Assembly: GCF_016862455.1 (NCBI RefSeq)
Contig: NZ_BOMZ01000042.1
Location: 124,001-188,000 of the forward strand
From: Actinoplanes utahensis
GTDB taxonomy: Bacteria > Actinomycetota > Actinomycetes > Mycobacteriales > Micromonosporaceae
Direction: 5' to 3'
DNA: 64,000 nucleotides
The notes under the pieces were generated by a model. That model had not been told where the DNA came from. It made no database searches and saw nothing but the letters and a program-made list of their open reading frames with translations. The position numbers and the translations under genes are program-made. Shown here piece by piece: positions 28,965 through 36,949 of this stretch; positions within the stretch are counted from its first letter, which is position 1; every line of letters begins with the position of its first letter.

Positions 28965-29407
28965 CCGACACAGAGGCGTCGCGGCAGTCGTTCGACGAGC
29001 CGTATGGGCCCTCCGGACGCCGGCAGCCCACCGGCTGGGTGGGGATGGTGGTCTTCGCCGGCGTCATGCTTCTGATGCTCGGCGGATTCCAGGCGATCGA
29101 GGGTGTGATCGCCCTGTTCCGTGACGAGTTCTATCTGACCACCGAAGCCGGCCTGGTGGTGCCGGTGGACTTCAGCGCCTACGGCTGGACCCACCTGATC
29201 CTCGGCCTGATCGCGGTCGGCACCGGCCTCGGCATTCTGGCCGGGCAGACCTGGGCCCGGGTCGTCGGCATCATCATCGCGGTGCTGAGCGCTCTGGTGA
29301 ACCTGGCTTTCCTGCCGGCCTACCCGATCTGGTCCACCATCGTGATCGCCCTGGACGTCATCGTGATCTACGCGCTCTGCGCCCACGGCCGTGAGGTCAA
29401 GTACTGA
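28961..29407 (+). CDS. DUF7144 membrane protein, copy 3
   Basis: 148 residues: a 22-residue polar start, then four helices with GWVGMVVFAGVMLLMLGGFQ, YGWTHLILGLIAVGTGLGIL and a final VIYALCAHGREVKY. Same family as the proteins at 3169 and 20630. GAGGGAGAG stands before the ATG. It overlaps the upstream small gene by ATGA and has its own box S11. A stem-loop at 29419-29446 follows its stop and may separate it from the AI-2E gene. Confidence 0.82.
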   Translation: MTDTEASRQSFDEPYGPSGRRQPTGWVGMVVFAGVMLLMLGGFQAIEGVIALFRDEFYLTTEAGLVVPVDFSAYGWTHLILGLIAVGTGLGILAGQTWARVVGIIIAVLSALVNLAFLPAYPIWSTIVIALDVIVIYALCAHGREVKY

Positions 29408-30509
29408 TCTCCGCCCGGCCGGCACCGATCACGGGATCGGTGCCGCCGGGCTTCCGCGTGGCGTGATAGTACTGCTCGGCTCGGCCTGCCTGGTCGTGCT
29501 GGTGGCCGGGATGCGCGGCGTCGCGGACATCGTCGGCCCGGTCTTCCTGGCCCTGATGCTCGCTGTCACGGCCAGCCCGATCACCGGCTGGCTGCGCGCC
29601 CGGGGCGCGCCGGTCTGGGTGGCCGCCACGGCCACCATCGTCACCGTCTACGCGGGACTGTTCGCCCTCGGCACGGCGCTGGCCGTCTCGGTGTCCCGGC
29701 TGATCGAGCTGCTGCCGCAGTACCAGGCGCAGTTCACCGCCCTGCGCGACGACCTGGTCGCCACGCTCAGCGGGTTCGGCATCGACGCCGAGCAGCTGCG
29801 CGGCGCGGTGGCCGGGGTGGAGCCGGGCTCCTTCGCACGTCTGCTGGAGGTCCTGTTCGGCGGCCTGGCGAGCGCCCTGTCGAACTCGGTGTTCGTGCTC
29901 GCCGTGCTGCTGTTCATGTGCCTGGACACGGTGGGTTTCCCGGCCAAGCTACGGACGGCCGGGGCGGAGCGCCCGGAGGTGATCGGGGCGCTCCACTCGT
30001 TCGCCACCGGAACCCGGCGCTACCTGCTGGTGACGACGGTGTTCGGCCTGATCGTGGCGGCCTTCGACACGGTGCTGCTGTGGGCGATGGGGATTCCGCT
30101 GCCGCTGCTGTGGGGGCTGCTGTCGTTCATCACCAACTACATCCCGAACGTCGGCTTCGTGATCGGGCTGATCCCGCCCGCCCTGCTCGGCCTGCTGCAG
30201 GGTGGGCCCGATCTGATGCTGTGGGTGATCGCCGTCTACTGCGTGGTCAACTTCATCATCCAGTCGGTGATCCAGCCCAAGATCGTCGGGGACGCGGTGG
30301 GGCTGTCCGCGACCGTCTCGTTCCTGTCGCTGATCTTCTGGGCCTGGGTGCTCGGGGCGCTGGGGGCGCTGCTGGCCATCCCGCTGACCCTGCTCGCGAA
30401 GGGCCTGCTGATCGACGTCGACCCGTCGACGCGCTGGCTGAACGGGCTGCTCGGCGGAGGATCGCTCCCCCGGGATGAGGTGACCGGGGACGGCACGGCC
30501 GGACGATGA
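29391..30509 (+). CDS. AI-2E family transporter (PerM/TqsA-like)
   Basis: 372 residues from the GTG at 29391. Eight helices, with a long periplasmic-type loop after helix 3 (residues about 100-150) and the family signature LLWGLLSFITNYIPNVGFVIG near 240. AI-2E proteins export small molecules or act in sodium/osmotic balance; substrate unknown. Start uncertain: the GTG at 29391 overlaps the DUF7144 gene and the hairpin would be translated, while a GTG at 29463 would begin just at helix 1; neither has an SD. Its stop overlaps an ATG at 30506, and box S12 lies in its last codons. Confidence 0.85.
   Translation: MRSSTDLRPAGTDHGIGAAGLPRGVIVLLGSACLVVLVAGMRGVADIVGPVFLALMLAVTASPITGWLRARGAPVWVAATATIVTVYAGLFALGTALAVSVSRLIELLPQYQAQFTALRDDLVATLSGFGIDAEQLRGAVAGVEPGSFARLLEVLFGGLASALSNSVFVLAVLLFMCLDTVGFPAKLRTAGAERPEVIGALHSFATGTRRYLLVTTVFGLIVAAFDTVLLWAMGIPLPLLWGLLSFITNYIPNVGFVIGLIPPALLGLLQGGPDLMLWVIAVYCVVNFIIQSVIQPKIVGDAVGLSATVSFLSLIFWAWVLGALGALLAIPLTLLAKGLLIDVDPSTRWLNGLLGGGSLPRDEVTGDGTAGR
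29419..29446 (+). terminator. Stem-loop after DUF7144 gene
   Basis: An 11-bp perfect stem (29420-29430 with 29435-29445) around ACGG lies 12 nt after the DUF7144 stop. It could reduce transcription into the AI-2E gene, or fold around its initiation region if the start is at 29463. Confidence 0.55.
30462..30478 (+). promoter_or_regulatory. S12: shared island box inside the AI-2E gene
   Basis: TCGCTC-CCCCG-GGATGA: right half perfect, left half weak. GACGAT (30502-30507) stands 24 nt later and is placed -13 to -8 relative to the ATG at 30515, which would make the DUF1269 mRNA leaderless from that ATG. Confidence 0.58.
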
Positions 30510-30514
30510 CGGCC

Positions 30515-31012
30515 ATGACGACGTTCACGGTATGGAAGTTCGACGAACCCGAACGGGCCGAACGCTACGCCCACATCCTGAAGGACGCCGCCGCCGAGGG
30601 CCTGGTGCACATCGTCGACTACGCGGTGGTCACCTGGCCGAAAGGCGCGGCCAGACCGGAGACCCACCATGAACACTCCAGCACCTGGCGGGTCACCGGC
30701 TGGGGCGCGTTCTGGGGCATCGTGATCGGCGGCCTGTTCCTGGTCCCGGTGATCGGTGGCGCGGTCGGCGCGGGCATCGGCGCCCTGGTCAAGGCCACCG
30801 AGGGCACCGGTATCGACCGCGAGCAGCTGGAGACCATCCGGCTGGAGGTCACCGAGGGCACCTCGGCGCTGTTCCTGGTCACCGACCACGGCAACCTGGA
30901 CCGGCTCGGCGAGCGGTTCCACGGGATGCACCAGAAGCTGATCGCCACGAACCTCACCGATGAGGAGAAGGGCATGCTGATGGAGACCTTCGGTGACCAC
31001 ACCGTCGCGTGA
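30515..31012 (+). CDS. DUF1269-family protein, copy 2
   Basis: 165 residues from ATG 30515 (MTTFTVWKFDEPERAERYAH). A Gly-rich hairpin (WGAFWGIVIGGLFLVPVIG, VGAGIGALV) and a C-terminal SALFLVTDHGNLDRLGERF match the protein at 28061. An in-frame ATG at 30506 overlaps the AI-2E stop; I prefer 30515 because box S12 and its -10 put the mRNA start there, although readthrough from upstream could use 30506. Function unknown. The 3' end overlaps the DUF2252 start by 20 nt. Confidence 0.82.
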   Translation: MTTFTVWKFDEPERAERYAHILKDAAAEGLVHIVDYAVVTWPKGAARPETHHEHSSTWRVTGWGAFWGIVIGGLFLVPVIGGAVGAGIGALVKATEGTGIDREQLETIRLEVTEGTSALFLVTDHGNLDRLGERFHGMHQKLIATNLTDEEKGMLMETFGDHTVA

Positions 31013-32372
31013 CCCGGCCGCTCGGGAGGCGGCCGGGCGGGCGGCTCGCGACCGGATCGCACCGGGCGCGCACGCCGACTTCAGCCCGGCCGCCGACCGG
31101 CCCGACCCGGTCGCGCTGCTCACCGCCCAGGAGACCGGCCGGGTCCCGGAACTGCTGCCGATCCGGCACCAGCGGATGGCGGCCTCGCCGCTGGCCTTCT
31201 ACCGCGGCGCCGCCGTGCTGATGGCCGCCGACCTGGCCGCCGCCCCCTCCACCGGGCTGACCAGCCGTCTCTGCGGCGACGCCCATCTGTTCAACTTCGG
31301 CGTCTACGCGTCACCGGAACGCCGGCTGGTCTTCGACCTCAACGACTTCGACGAGACCCATCCCGGCCCCTTCGAGTGGGATGTCAAACGGCTCGTCGCG
31401 AGCCTCGCCCTGGCCGGGCGGGAGAACGGCTTCAAACGCCGCCAGCGGGCCGCCGTGGTGCTCGCGGCCGCCGAACGCTACCGGGCCGCCATACGGGAGT
31501 TCGCGGCGATGCGCGAACTCGACGTCTGGTACGCCCGCGCCGACATCGACGAGCTGCGCGAACGTCTCGGCGACGGGCTCGGCAGGCGGCGCAGCGATCG
31601 GATCGCCCGGGCCGGGGCCAAGGCCCGCACCCGCGACAGCCTGCAGGCCTACCACCGGCTGACCGCGGTGACCGACGCCGGCCGGCGGATCGTCGCCGAC
31701 CCGCCGCTGGTGGTGCCGATCGGCGACCTGCTGCCCGGGGTGGCCCGCAAGGTCCTGGAGGACCAGATCCGCGAGCTGCTGGCCGGGTACCGCGACAGCC
31801 TCGCCGACGACCGGCGGCACCTGTTCGACAAGTTCGAGTTCGTCGACCTGGCCCGCAAGGTGGTCGGCGTCGGCAGCGTCGGCACCCGCTGCTGGATCGT
31901 GCTGCTGACCGGCCGCGACGATCAGGACCCGCTGCTGCTGCAGGTCAAGGAGGCCGGGCCGTCGGTGCTGGCCGGCATCTCCGGCGCCGAACCGGCGCCG
32001 GACTGGGGCAGCAACGGCCGCCGGGTCGTCTCCGGCCAGCGGATCCTGCAGGCGGCCAGCGACATCTTCCTGGGCTGGCACACCGTCGAGGGCTTCGACG
32101 GTGAGACCCGCGACTTCTACGTGCGCCAGCTGCGCGACTGGAAGGGGTCGGCCGCGGTCAGCGAGATGGACCCGGCGGGGATGACCGCGTACGCGAGGCT
32201 GTGCGGCTGGACCCTGGCCCGCGCCCACGCCCGCGGCGGCGACCGCCTCGCGATCGCCGCCTATCTGGGCAAGAGCGCCAAGTTCGAACAGGCGATGGTC
32301 CCGTTCGCGGAGGCCTACGCCGATCGGACGGAGGCCGACCACGCGGCCTTCGCCGCCGGCCTCACGGGATGA
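30993..32372 (+). CDS. DUF2252-family protein (kinase-like fold)
   Basis: 459 residues. The family pattern is clear: LPIRHQRMAASPLAFYRGAA near 55, LCGDAHLFNFGVYASPER near 95, VFDLNDFDETHPGPFEWDVK near 112, and GWTLARAHAR near the end. The CGDAHLFNFG and NDFDE motifs resemble the catalytic and metal motifs of aminoglycoside-phosphotransferase-like folds, but no substrate is known. GTG start inside the DUF1269 gene (20-nt overlap), hence co-transcribed from S12. Ends 11 nt into the end of the convergent membrane protein gene. Confidence 0.85.
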   Translation: MTTPSRDPAAREAAGRAARDRIAPGAHADFSPAADRPDPVALLTAQETGRVPELLPIRHQRMAASPLAFYRGAAVLMAADLAAAPSTGLTSRLCGDAHLFNFGVYASPERRLVFDLNDFDETHPGPFEWDVKRLVASLALAGRENGFKRRQRAAVVLAAAERYRAAIREFAAMRELDVWYARADIDELRERLGDGLGRRRSDRIARAGAKARTRDSLQAYHRLTAVTDAGRRIVADPPLVVPIGDLLPGVARKVLEDQIRELLAGYRDSLADDRRHLFDKFEFVDLARKVVGVGSVGTRCWIVLLTGRDDQDPLLLQVKEAGPSVLAGISGAEPAPDWGSNGRRVVSGQRILQAASDIFLGWHTVEGFDGETRDFYVRQLRDWKGSAAVSEMDPAGMTAYARLCGWTLARAHARGGDRLAIAAYLGKSAKFEQAMVPFAEAYADRTEADHAAFAAGLTG

Positions 32373-33870
32373 CCGGTTCGGCGGGCACACCGTCGTGGTT
32401 GCGGGCGATCAGGGTCACCCCGATCTCGTACGCCACCAGCAGCACCGCGATCACCAGCAGCGACTGCCACGACGACAGGATCAGTGCCGGCACCGCCGCG
32501 ACGGCGAGCCCGCCCACCCGGAAGGCGTCGAGGTGCCCGGCGATCAGGCCGGGCCCGCGGCGCACCGCGTACGTCCCGCCCTGCCGGGTCCACCGCCACC
32601 CGGCGACCGCCCCGCGCCGGACGCCGCCCCGCAACCACACCGGGATCCGCCCCGGCCCGGCCAGGTACGCCAGCAGCGCGATCAGCGCACCGATCACGAT
32701 GAGCTGCACGCCACGCTCCCGGAGCAGGCTGAACACCGTGGTCATGGTCGCGTCCACGCCGTCGCGGTACACCCCGGCCGGCACCTCCCCGAGGATGTGC
32801 CGGCGGACCGCCCGCAGCAACGCGGTGATCGCCACCGCCGCCACCACCAGCCACAACCCGAACTGCACCGCCGTCCGGCGCCGCCCCGGCGAGATCACGA
32901 ACGCGGCGAGCAGCAGCAGGATCGTCCCCGCCACGAACAGCGCCAGGTACCGTTTCGCGGCCGCCACCGCCTGCTGCGCCTCCCACAGCTGCCCGGAGTC
33001 GTAGACGGTGAACTGCGCGAAGTTCGCCGGCAGGCTCACCCCGAGCGCCTCCTCGACCCGCAGCCGCAGATTCTCCGGGATCGCGCCGCTGCTCAGGTCG
33101 GGCAGCATGATCTGCTTGCCGAACAGCGTCGGCAGCTGCTCACTCAACTCCCGCAGCACCTGATTGATCAGCGGCAGCAGATCGATCTCGATCCGGTCCT
33201 CACGTGCGGTGATCACCGCGCTGGTCCCCTCGATCACCGCCACCATCCGCTGATGCACCTGCCGGTTCAGCTCCGCCCAGATGGCCTGGAAACGGTCGCT
33301 GCTCAGCACCCGCGTCACCGTCTTGTCGACCTGCTCGCGCAGCTGGCCGGTGATCGGCCCGACGACGAACCCGGCCTGCGGCGGCAATACGTCCCGCAGC
33401 CGCTGCTCGACGTTCAGCACCCGGAACACCTCGGTGGTGGCGTACTGCGCCACCGCCGTGTTCACCCGCGGGTCCTGCGGCAACGGCGCGACGGTGGCCA
33501 CCCACCGGTCGGTGTTCAGCGTGGTACGCGCCGCCCACAACCCGACGACGCTGGTGACCAGCGCGAACGCCGCCACCGCGGCGAGGATCGCGGCGACGGT
33601 CCGGCGGATCGCGCCACTTCTCGGCGGCCTCCGGCGCCGGGTCTCCAGCTGGCCACGCAATGCGGCGACCTCCGCGCGCAGCCGCTCCAGCTCCTCGGCA
33701 TCCCTTCCCGGTACGGTCGCCGCGCTCGCCGGCGCCCCGGCCCCGGTCTCCCCCGGCCCGGTCCCGCCTTCTTCAGCGGCACCCTCCCGCGGCACGGTCT
33801 CGTCGGCGGGGTGGGGCACCGGTTCGCCGGGCGCTCCGGACCCTGTCGTCGTCGATGACGAGCTGGTCAT
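32362..33870 (-). CDS. Membrane protein with coiled-coil start and large extracytoplasmic domain
   Basis: 502 residues. A Pro/Gly/Thr-rich start and a short coiled coil (EELERLRAEVAALRGQLE) precede a helix near 95. An external domain of about 200 residues follows (ARTTLNTDRWVATVAPLPQD, ITAREDRIEIDLLPLINQVL), then four or more helices in the C-terminal part. This resembles actinobacterial integral membrane proteins of unknown function; no catalytic motif seen. GAGGAGGAGAG abuts the ATG. Box S13 lies 81 nt upstream, with a predicted 46-nt leader. Overlaps the DUF2252 gene end by 11 bp. Confidence 0.78.
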   Translation of the reverse strand: MTSSSSTTTGSGAPGEPVPHPADETVPREGAAEEGGTGPGETGAGAPASAATVPGRDAEELERLRAEVAALRGQLETRRRRPPRSGAIRRTVAAILAAVAAFALVTSVVGLWAARTTLNTDRWVATVAPLPQDPRVNTAVAQYATTEVFRVLNVEQRLRDVLPPQAGFVVGPITGQLREQVDKTVTRVLSSDRFQAIWAELNRQVHQRMVAVIEGTSAVITAREDRIEIDLLPLINQVLRELSEQLPTLFGKQIMLPDLSSGAIPENLRLRVEEALGVSLPANFAQFTVYDSGQLWEAQQAVAAAKRYLALFVAGTILLLLAAFVISPGRRRTAVQFGLWLVVAAVAITALLRAVRRHILGEVPAGVYRDGVDATMTTVFSLLRERGVQLIVIGALIALLAYLAGPGRIPVWLRGGVRRGAVAGWRWTRQGGTYAVRRGPGLIAGHLDAFRVGGLAVAAVPALILSSWQSLLVIAVLLVAYEIGVTLIARNHDGVPAEPVIP

Positions 33871-33951
33871 CTCTCCTCCTCGCCGAGACGTGTGGGCCGG
33901 GCGTGCCCCGCCCCACCCGCCGACGGTCCCGCCGAGCCCACCGCGGTCGCC

Positions 33952-33968
33952 TCATCCGGCACGGGTGA
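33952..33968 (-). promoter_or_regulatory. S13: shared island box
   Basis: TCATCC-GGCAC-GGGTGA. GACCGT (33928-33923) follows 24 nt later; predicted start near 33916, leader 46 nt, the longest in the set. S13 and S14 sit 44 bp apart and point away from each other. Confidence 0.78.
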
Positions 33969-34012
33969 ACCCCGCATGCACCCGGAATGACCGAAGGATC
34001 CGATTCGACGAT

Positions 34013-34029
34013 TCACCCGTACCGGATGA
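34013..34029 (+). promoter_or_regulatory. S14: shared island box
   Basis: TCACCC-GTACC-GGATGA. CAGTCT (34052-34057) follows 23 nt later and predicts a start near 34064, with a 27-nt leader before the DUF6325 gene. Confidence 0.82.
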
Positions 34030-34090
34030 GGCTCTTCCGCTCCGAGCCGAGCAGTCTGACCCCACCGCTACGAGACGGGAGAGCGATGAG

Positions 34091-34543
34091 ATGGAACTGC
34101 AGGAGATGGGACCGGTCGACTACCTGTGCGTCGAGTTCCCCGACGGCAGCCTGAACGGGACCGCGTTCCCCCTACTGATGGACCTGGTAGATCGCAAGAT
34201 CATCCGGGTGCTGGACATCCTCTTCGTCCGCCGGCGGGAGGACGGCGGCGTGGTCGCCGTCGAAGGACGGGAACTCGAACTCAGCGGGCTCGGCGCATTC
34301 CACGGCGCCGCCTCGGGCATGCTCGGTGGCGACGACATGCGGGACCTCGGCGCGGTGCTGGAACCGGGCTCCGCCGCCGTGATCCTGGTCTACGAGAACA
34401 CCTGGGCGGCGCCGCTGGCCGTCAAGCTCCGGGAGAACGGGGCGCACCTGGTCGCCGGCGGCCGGATCCCGGTGCAGTCGCTGATCGCCGCGCTGGACGA
34501 GACCGAGAAAGAGCACAGCAGCATCTCCCCCGGAGGATGGTGA
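34091..34543 (+). CDS. DUF6325-family protein, copy 2
   Basis: 150 residues. EMGPVDYLCVEFPDGSLNG at the start, KIIRVLDILFVRR and YENTWAAPLAVKLRENGA identify the family; the central membrane-associating Gly stretch of DUF1269 proteins is shorter here. Function unknown. A GGGAGAG precedes ATG 34091. It is followed after 5 nt by a small SHOCT protein with a basic middle, echoing the DUF6325/arginine-peptide pair at 1973-2623. Driven by S14. Confidence 0.84.
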   Translation: MELQEMGPVDYLCVEFPDGSLNGTAFPLLMDLVDRKIIRVLDILFVRRREDGGVVAVEGRELELSGLGAFHGAASGMLGGDDMRDLGAVLEPGSAAVILVYENTWAAPLAVKLRENGAHLVAGGRIPVQSLIAALDETEKEHSSISPGGW

Positions 34544-34548
34544 TCACG

Positions 34549-34827
34549 ATGCCCGGACTTCTGCGTGGTATCGCCCGCACCGCTGTCGTCGCGGGCACCG
34601 CGACCGCGGTCTCCAACCGTGTCTCCCGCCGTCAGGTGGGCCGCTGGTCCCGCCAGTCCGACGAACAGCAGTACTACGAACAGCAGCCCGCCTACCCCGA
34701 GCAACCGGAACCCGATCCCACCACGGCCAAGCTCGAACAGCTGCGCCGGCTCGGTGAGCTGAAGGCACAGGGCGTGCTCACCGACGCCGAGTTCGAACAG
34801 CAGAAACAACGGATCCTGGCCTCCTGA
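34549..34827 (+). CDS. Small SHOCT-domain protein
   Basis: 92 residues. A short hydrophobic N-terminus (GIARTAVVAGTATAVSN), a basic patch (RVSRRQVGRWSRQ), a Gln/Tyr/Pro linker and a C-terminal SHOCT helix pair (LEQLRRLGELKAQGVLTDAE). SHOCT domains occur as short oligomerisation or membrane-tethering tails; the exact role is unknown. GGAGG lies 12 nt before ATG 34549; an in-frame ATG at 34537 overlaps that SD and is less likely. Second gene of the S14 unit. Confidence 0.82.
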   Translation: MPGLLRGIARTAVVAGTATAVSNRVSRRQVGRWSRQSDEQQYYEQQPAYPEQPEPDPTTAKLEQLRRLGELKAQGVLTDAEFEQQKQRILAS

Positions 34828-34898
34828 CCCGCTCCACCCCGGAACCCGCGCCGGTCACCGTCGTGCATGCCCGCCACGGTGGCCGGTGCGCCTCTTTC

Positions 34899-35007
34899 CG
34901 TGTCGACTTCAGCCGCCATACACGCCCCAAACCCACACGCGGGAAGGGCAGCACCCCGCGTGTCGACTTCAGCCGCCATACACGCCGCAAACCCACACGC
35001 GGGAAGG
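34899..35007. repeat. Two about 49-bp repeats at 60-bp spacing, hairpin-forming
   Basis: Units 34899-34947 and 34959-35007 differ at one to two positions; each holds TGTCGACTTCAGCCGCCATA and ends CACACGCGGGAAGG. The right arm of unit 1 (34935-34943) pairs with the left arm of unit 2 (34955-34963) as a 9-bp GC hairpin. The element separates the convergent SHOCT and ligase genes. The core CC(A/G)CCATACACGCC-CAAACCCACACGC matches the repeats at 17593-17690. Confidence 0.75.
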
Positions 35008-35011
35008 CGGG

Positions 35012-36061
35012 TCAGAGGCGGAGGGGGGCTGTCTCGCCGGCGAGGGCGGCGACGAAACCGCTTGTCGGCCCGTACCTCTCGAAGAGCATCCGCTGGCGCT
35101 GCGCACCGGTGCCCTCCCGTCGCAACCGCTCCACCTCCGCGTACACCTCGCCGGTGTCGCCTGCCGCGTCCAGCTGCGGGGTGATCTTCGCGAGCAGCCG
35201 GTCCGCTTCGGCGCCGGTACGGCCCCCGCCCCGCGCCACCGCCAGCAGTCGTTCGCTGACCAGGCTGCCCGCCGGCGGCGCCACTTTCGCCCCGGCTTCG
35301 ACGTCCTCGACGAGGGTGGCGACGAGTGCCCGGGTGACAGAGGCGAACAGGACGGTGTCGGCGACGCTGAGCCCGGTGTCCGCGACCCGTACCTCGATGG
35401 TCGGGAATCGGGCGGAGAGCCGTGCCAGGAAGTAGATGCCGGACGCGTCGATGGCCGTCCCCGCGGCGAGCAGCGATCGCACCTCCCGGTCGTACCGTTC
35501 GGCGCTGGGCCACACGCCCGGCGGCCGGAACGTCGGCCAGTGCAGCTGGGTCTGGTACCGGTAACTGGCCCAGCCGGTGTCGCTGGCTCCGGCGACCGGC
35601 GAGTTGACGGTGAGCGCCAGCAGGCCCGGCAGCCAGGGCCGGATGCGGGTGAGGACGGCGGCGGCCAGTTCCCGGTCGGGCACCCCGATGTGGACGTGGC
35701 AGCCGCAGGTGGCGCCGGCGGCGGTCGCCTCCGGGAACCGGCGGGCCAGTTCGGTGTAGCGGTCGTCGGCGCTGAGCGCGTCCAGCGGCCCGCCGGGGAA
35801 CGGCGGTGACCCGCTGGCGACCAGGTGGACACCGGCCGCCTCGGCGGCTTCGGCGGCGATCAGCCGTAGCCGGATGAGTTCGCTGCGCAGCTCACCGAGG
35901 CCGGTGCAGACGGATGTGGTGGTCTCGACCTGATAGGCCATGTACTCAGGTTTGATCCGGTCGTCCCCGCCGATGTTCCGCATCACGGCCGGGGCCTGTG
36001 GAGACACCGCCCCATCCGGATCCAACAGCAGGAACTCTTCCTCGACTCCCATGGTCAGCAC
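35012..36061 (-). CDS. Glutamate-cysteine ligase family (GCS2/YbdK-like carboxylate-amine ligase)
   Basis: 349 residues. MGVEEEFLLLDPDG at the start, VASGSPPFPG and CGCHVHIGVPD in the middle and IEVRVADTG are the ATP/Mg and substrate-site landmarks of GCS2-type ligases, which join glutamate or another acid to an amine. Not necessarily cysteine. The GTG at 36061 is preferred over the ATG at 36052: box S15 lies 35 nt away and CATCCT is at -12 to -7, which makes a leaderless start at 36061. No SD for either. Its first 116 bp overlap the end of the RDD gene in another frame. Confidence 0.85.
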   Translation of the reverse strand: MLTMGVEEEFLLLDPDGAVSPQAPAVMRNIGGDDRIKPEYMAYQVETTTSVCTGLGELRSELIRLRLIAAEAAEAAGVHLVASGSPPFPGGPLDALSADDRYTELARRFPEATAAGATCGCHVHIGVPDRELAAAVLTRIRPWLPGLLALTVNSPVAGASDTGWASYRYQTQLHWPTFRPPGVWPSAERYDREVRSLLAAGTAIDASGIYFLARLSARFPTIEVRVADTGLSVADTVLFASVTRALVATLVEDVEAGAKVAPPAGSLVSERLLAVARGGGRTGAEADRLLAKITPQLDAAGDTGEVYAEVERLRREGTGAQRQRMLFERYGPTSGFVAALAGETAPLRL

Positions 36062-36521
36062 GCATGGAGGATGCGATCCGGGTCGTCACGGTCACCTCAT
36101 CCCCGCGGGGTGAGCGCAGCACCGACGTACGGGCCAGTTTGTCGTGAAGTCCCTGGTGGCGCCGGTCGACCAGCAGCCACAACGCCAGCACCGGCAGGTA
36201 TGCCGTCAGCAGGCCGCGGACCAGCGCCGCGTACCAGCGTGGCGGCCGGCCGAAGCGGTCGACGACGCGCAGGCCGAACACCGCCATTCCCGGCGTACGC
36301 CCGGCCAACATCCAGAAGAGCGCGCAGTAGACCGCCATGATCGCCGGCAGGAACACCACGGAGGACGTCAGCACGACCCGGGCCAGCTGCCGCCCCTCCG
36401 CGCCGAGGACCGAGGCGGTCAGCGCGAAGGTGATCGCTGCCGCCCCGGTCGTCACGGCCACGATCAGGACGTCCAGAAGGTACGCCGCCGACCGGCTGAC
36501 CAGCCCGGCGTACGGGTTCAT
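35946..36521 (-). CDS. RDD-family membrane protein with long polar tail
   Basis: 191 residues. RSAAYLLDVLIVAVTTG (helix 1), a second helix near 55-75 with MLAGRTPGMAVFGLRVV, and a third near 105, then DRRHQGLHDKLARTSVLR, the usual end of RDD domains at about 138. The remaining 53 residues are polar, encode across box S15 and enter the ligase gene, so the frame may have lost an earlier stop. RDD proteins are small transporters or membrane anchors of uncertain role. ATGA overlap with the upstream gene. Confidence 0.75.
   Translation of the reverse strand: MNPYAGLVSRSAAYLLDVLIVAVTTGAAAITFALTASVLGAEGRQLARVVLTSSVVFLPAIMAVYCALFWMLAGRTPGMAVFGLRVVDRFGRPPRWYAALVRGLLTAYLPVLALWLLVDRRHQGLHDKLARTSVLRSPRGDEVTVTTRIASSMRADHGSRGRVPAVGSGWGGVSTGPGRDAEHRRGRPDQT
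36097..36113 (-). promoter_or_regulatory. S15: shared island box inside the RDD gene
   Basis: TCATCC-CCGCG-GGGTGA, near-perfect palindrome. CATCCT (36073-36068) follows 24 nt later at -12 to -7 of the GTG at 36061. Confidence 0.82.
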
Positions 36522-36949
36522 GTCGGTGTCTCGGCGTTCCCGTTCCGGGTCCAGCGCAGTGTCAGCCGATCCACCGCGTCGTCCCCGGCGGCGGCGCCGG
36601 CCCGGAACCGCCCGACCACGTCTCCGACCATGCTGTCCCGCTGCCCGCGGACCAGTGCCCGGATCCGGTCCGGTTCGCGTTCCAGCAGCTCCAGAACCCG
36701 GTCCAGCTGGATCTCCACGACCCGGTCGACGATGGGGGAGGTGGCCAGGGCGATGATCGCCGAGTCCACGATCCGGACCCGTTCGGCGGCGCCGCGCCGG
36801 GCCAGGACGTCCAGCCGCTCGTTGAGCCGGGGGCTGGTCAGCTCGGTGGAGGCCACCGCGGTACGCAGCCGGGACAGTCGCTGCCCGGCGTCCTCCCCGG
36901 CCCGGACCAGCACACCGATCGCCACGTCACCCCACTGAGACAGTCTCAT
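36518..36949 (-). CDS. Helical protein of unknown function, 143 residues
   Basis: Begins MRLSQWGDVAIGVLVRAGED. Rich in Arg/Glu/Leu helices, with VDSAIIALATSPIVDRVVEI as the only near-hydrophobic stretch; probably soluble or peripheral. I recognise no family. Its ATG overlaps the stop of the P-type ATPase (ATGA) and its own stop overlaps the RDD gene start (ATGA), so ATPase, this protein and RDD protein are made from one mRNA. A role as accessory to the ATPase is plausible but only from position. Confidence 0.68.
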   Translation of the reverse strand: MRLSQWGDVAIGVLVRAGEDAGQRLSRLRTAVASTELTSPRLNERLDVLARRGAAERVRIVDSAIIALATSPIVDRVVEIQLDRVLELLEREPDRIRALVRGQRDSMVGDVVGRFRAGAAAGDDAVDRLTLRWTRNGNAETPT

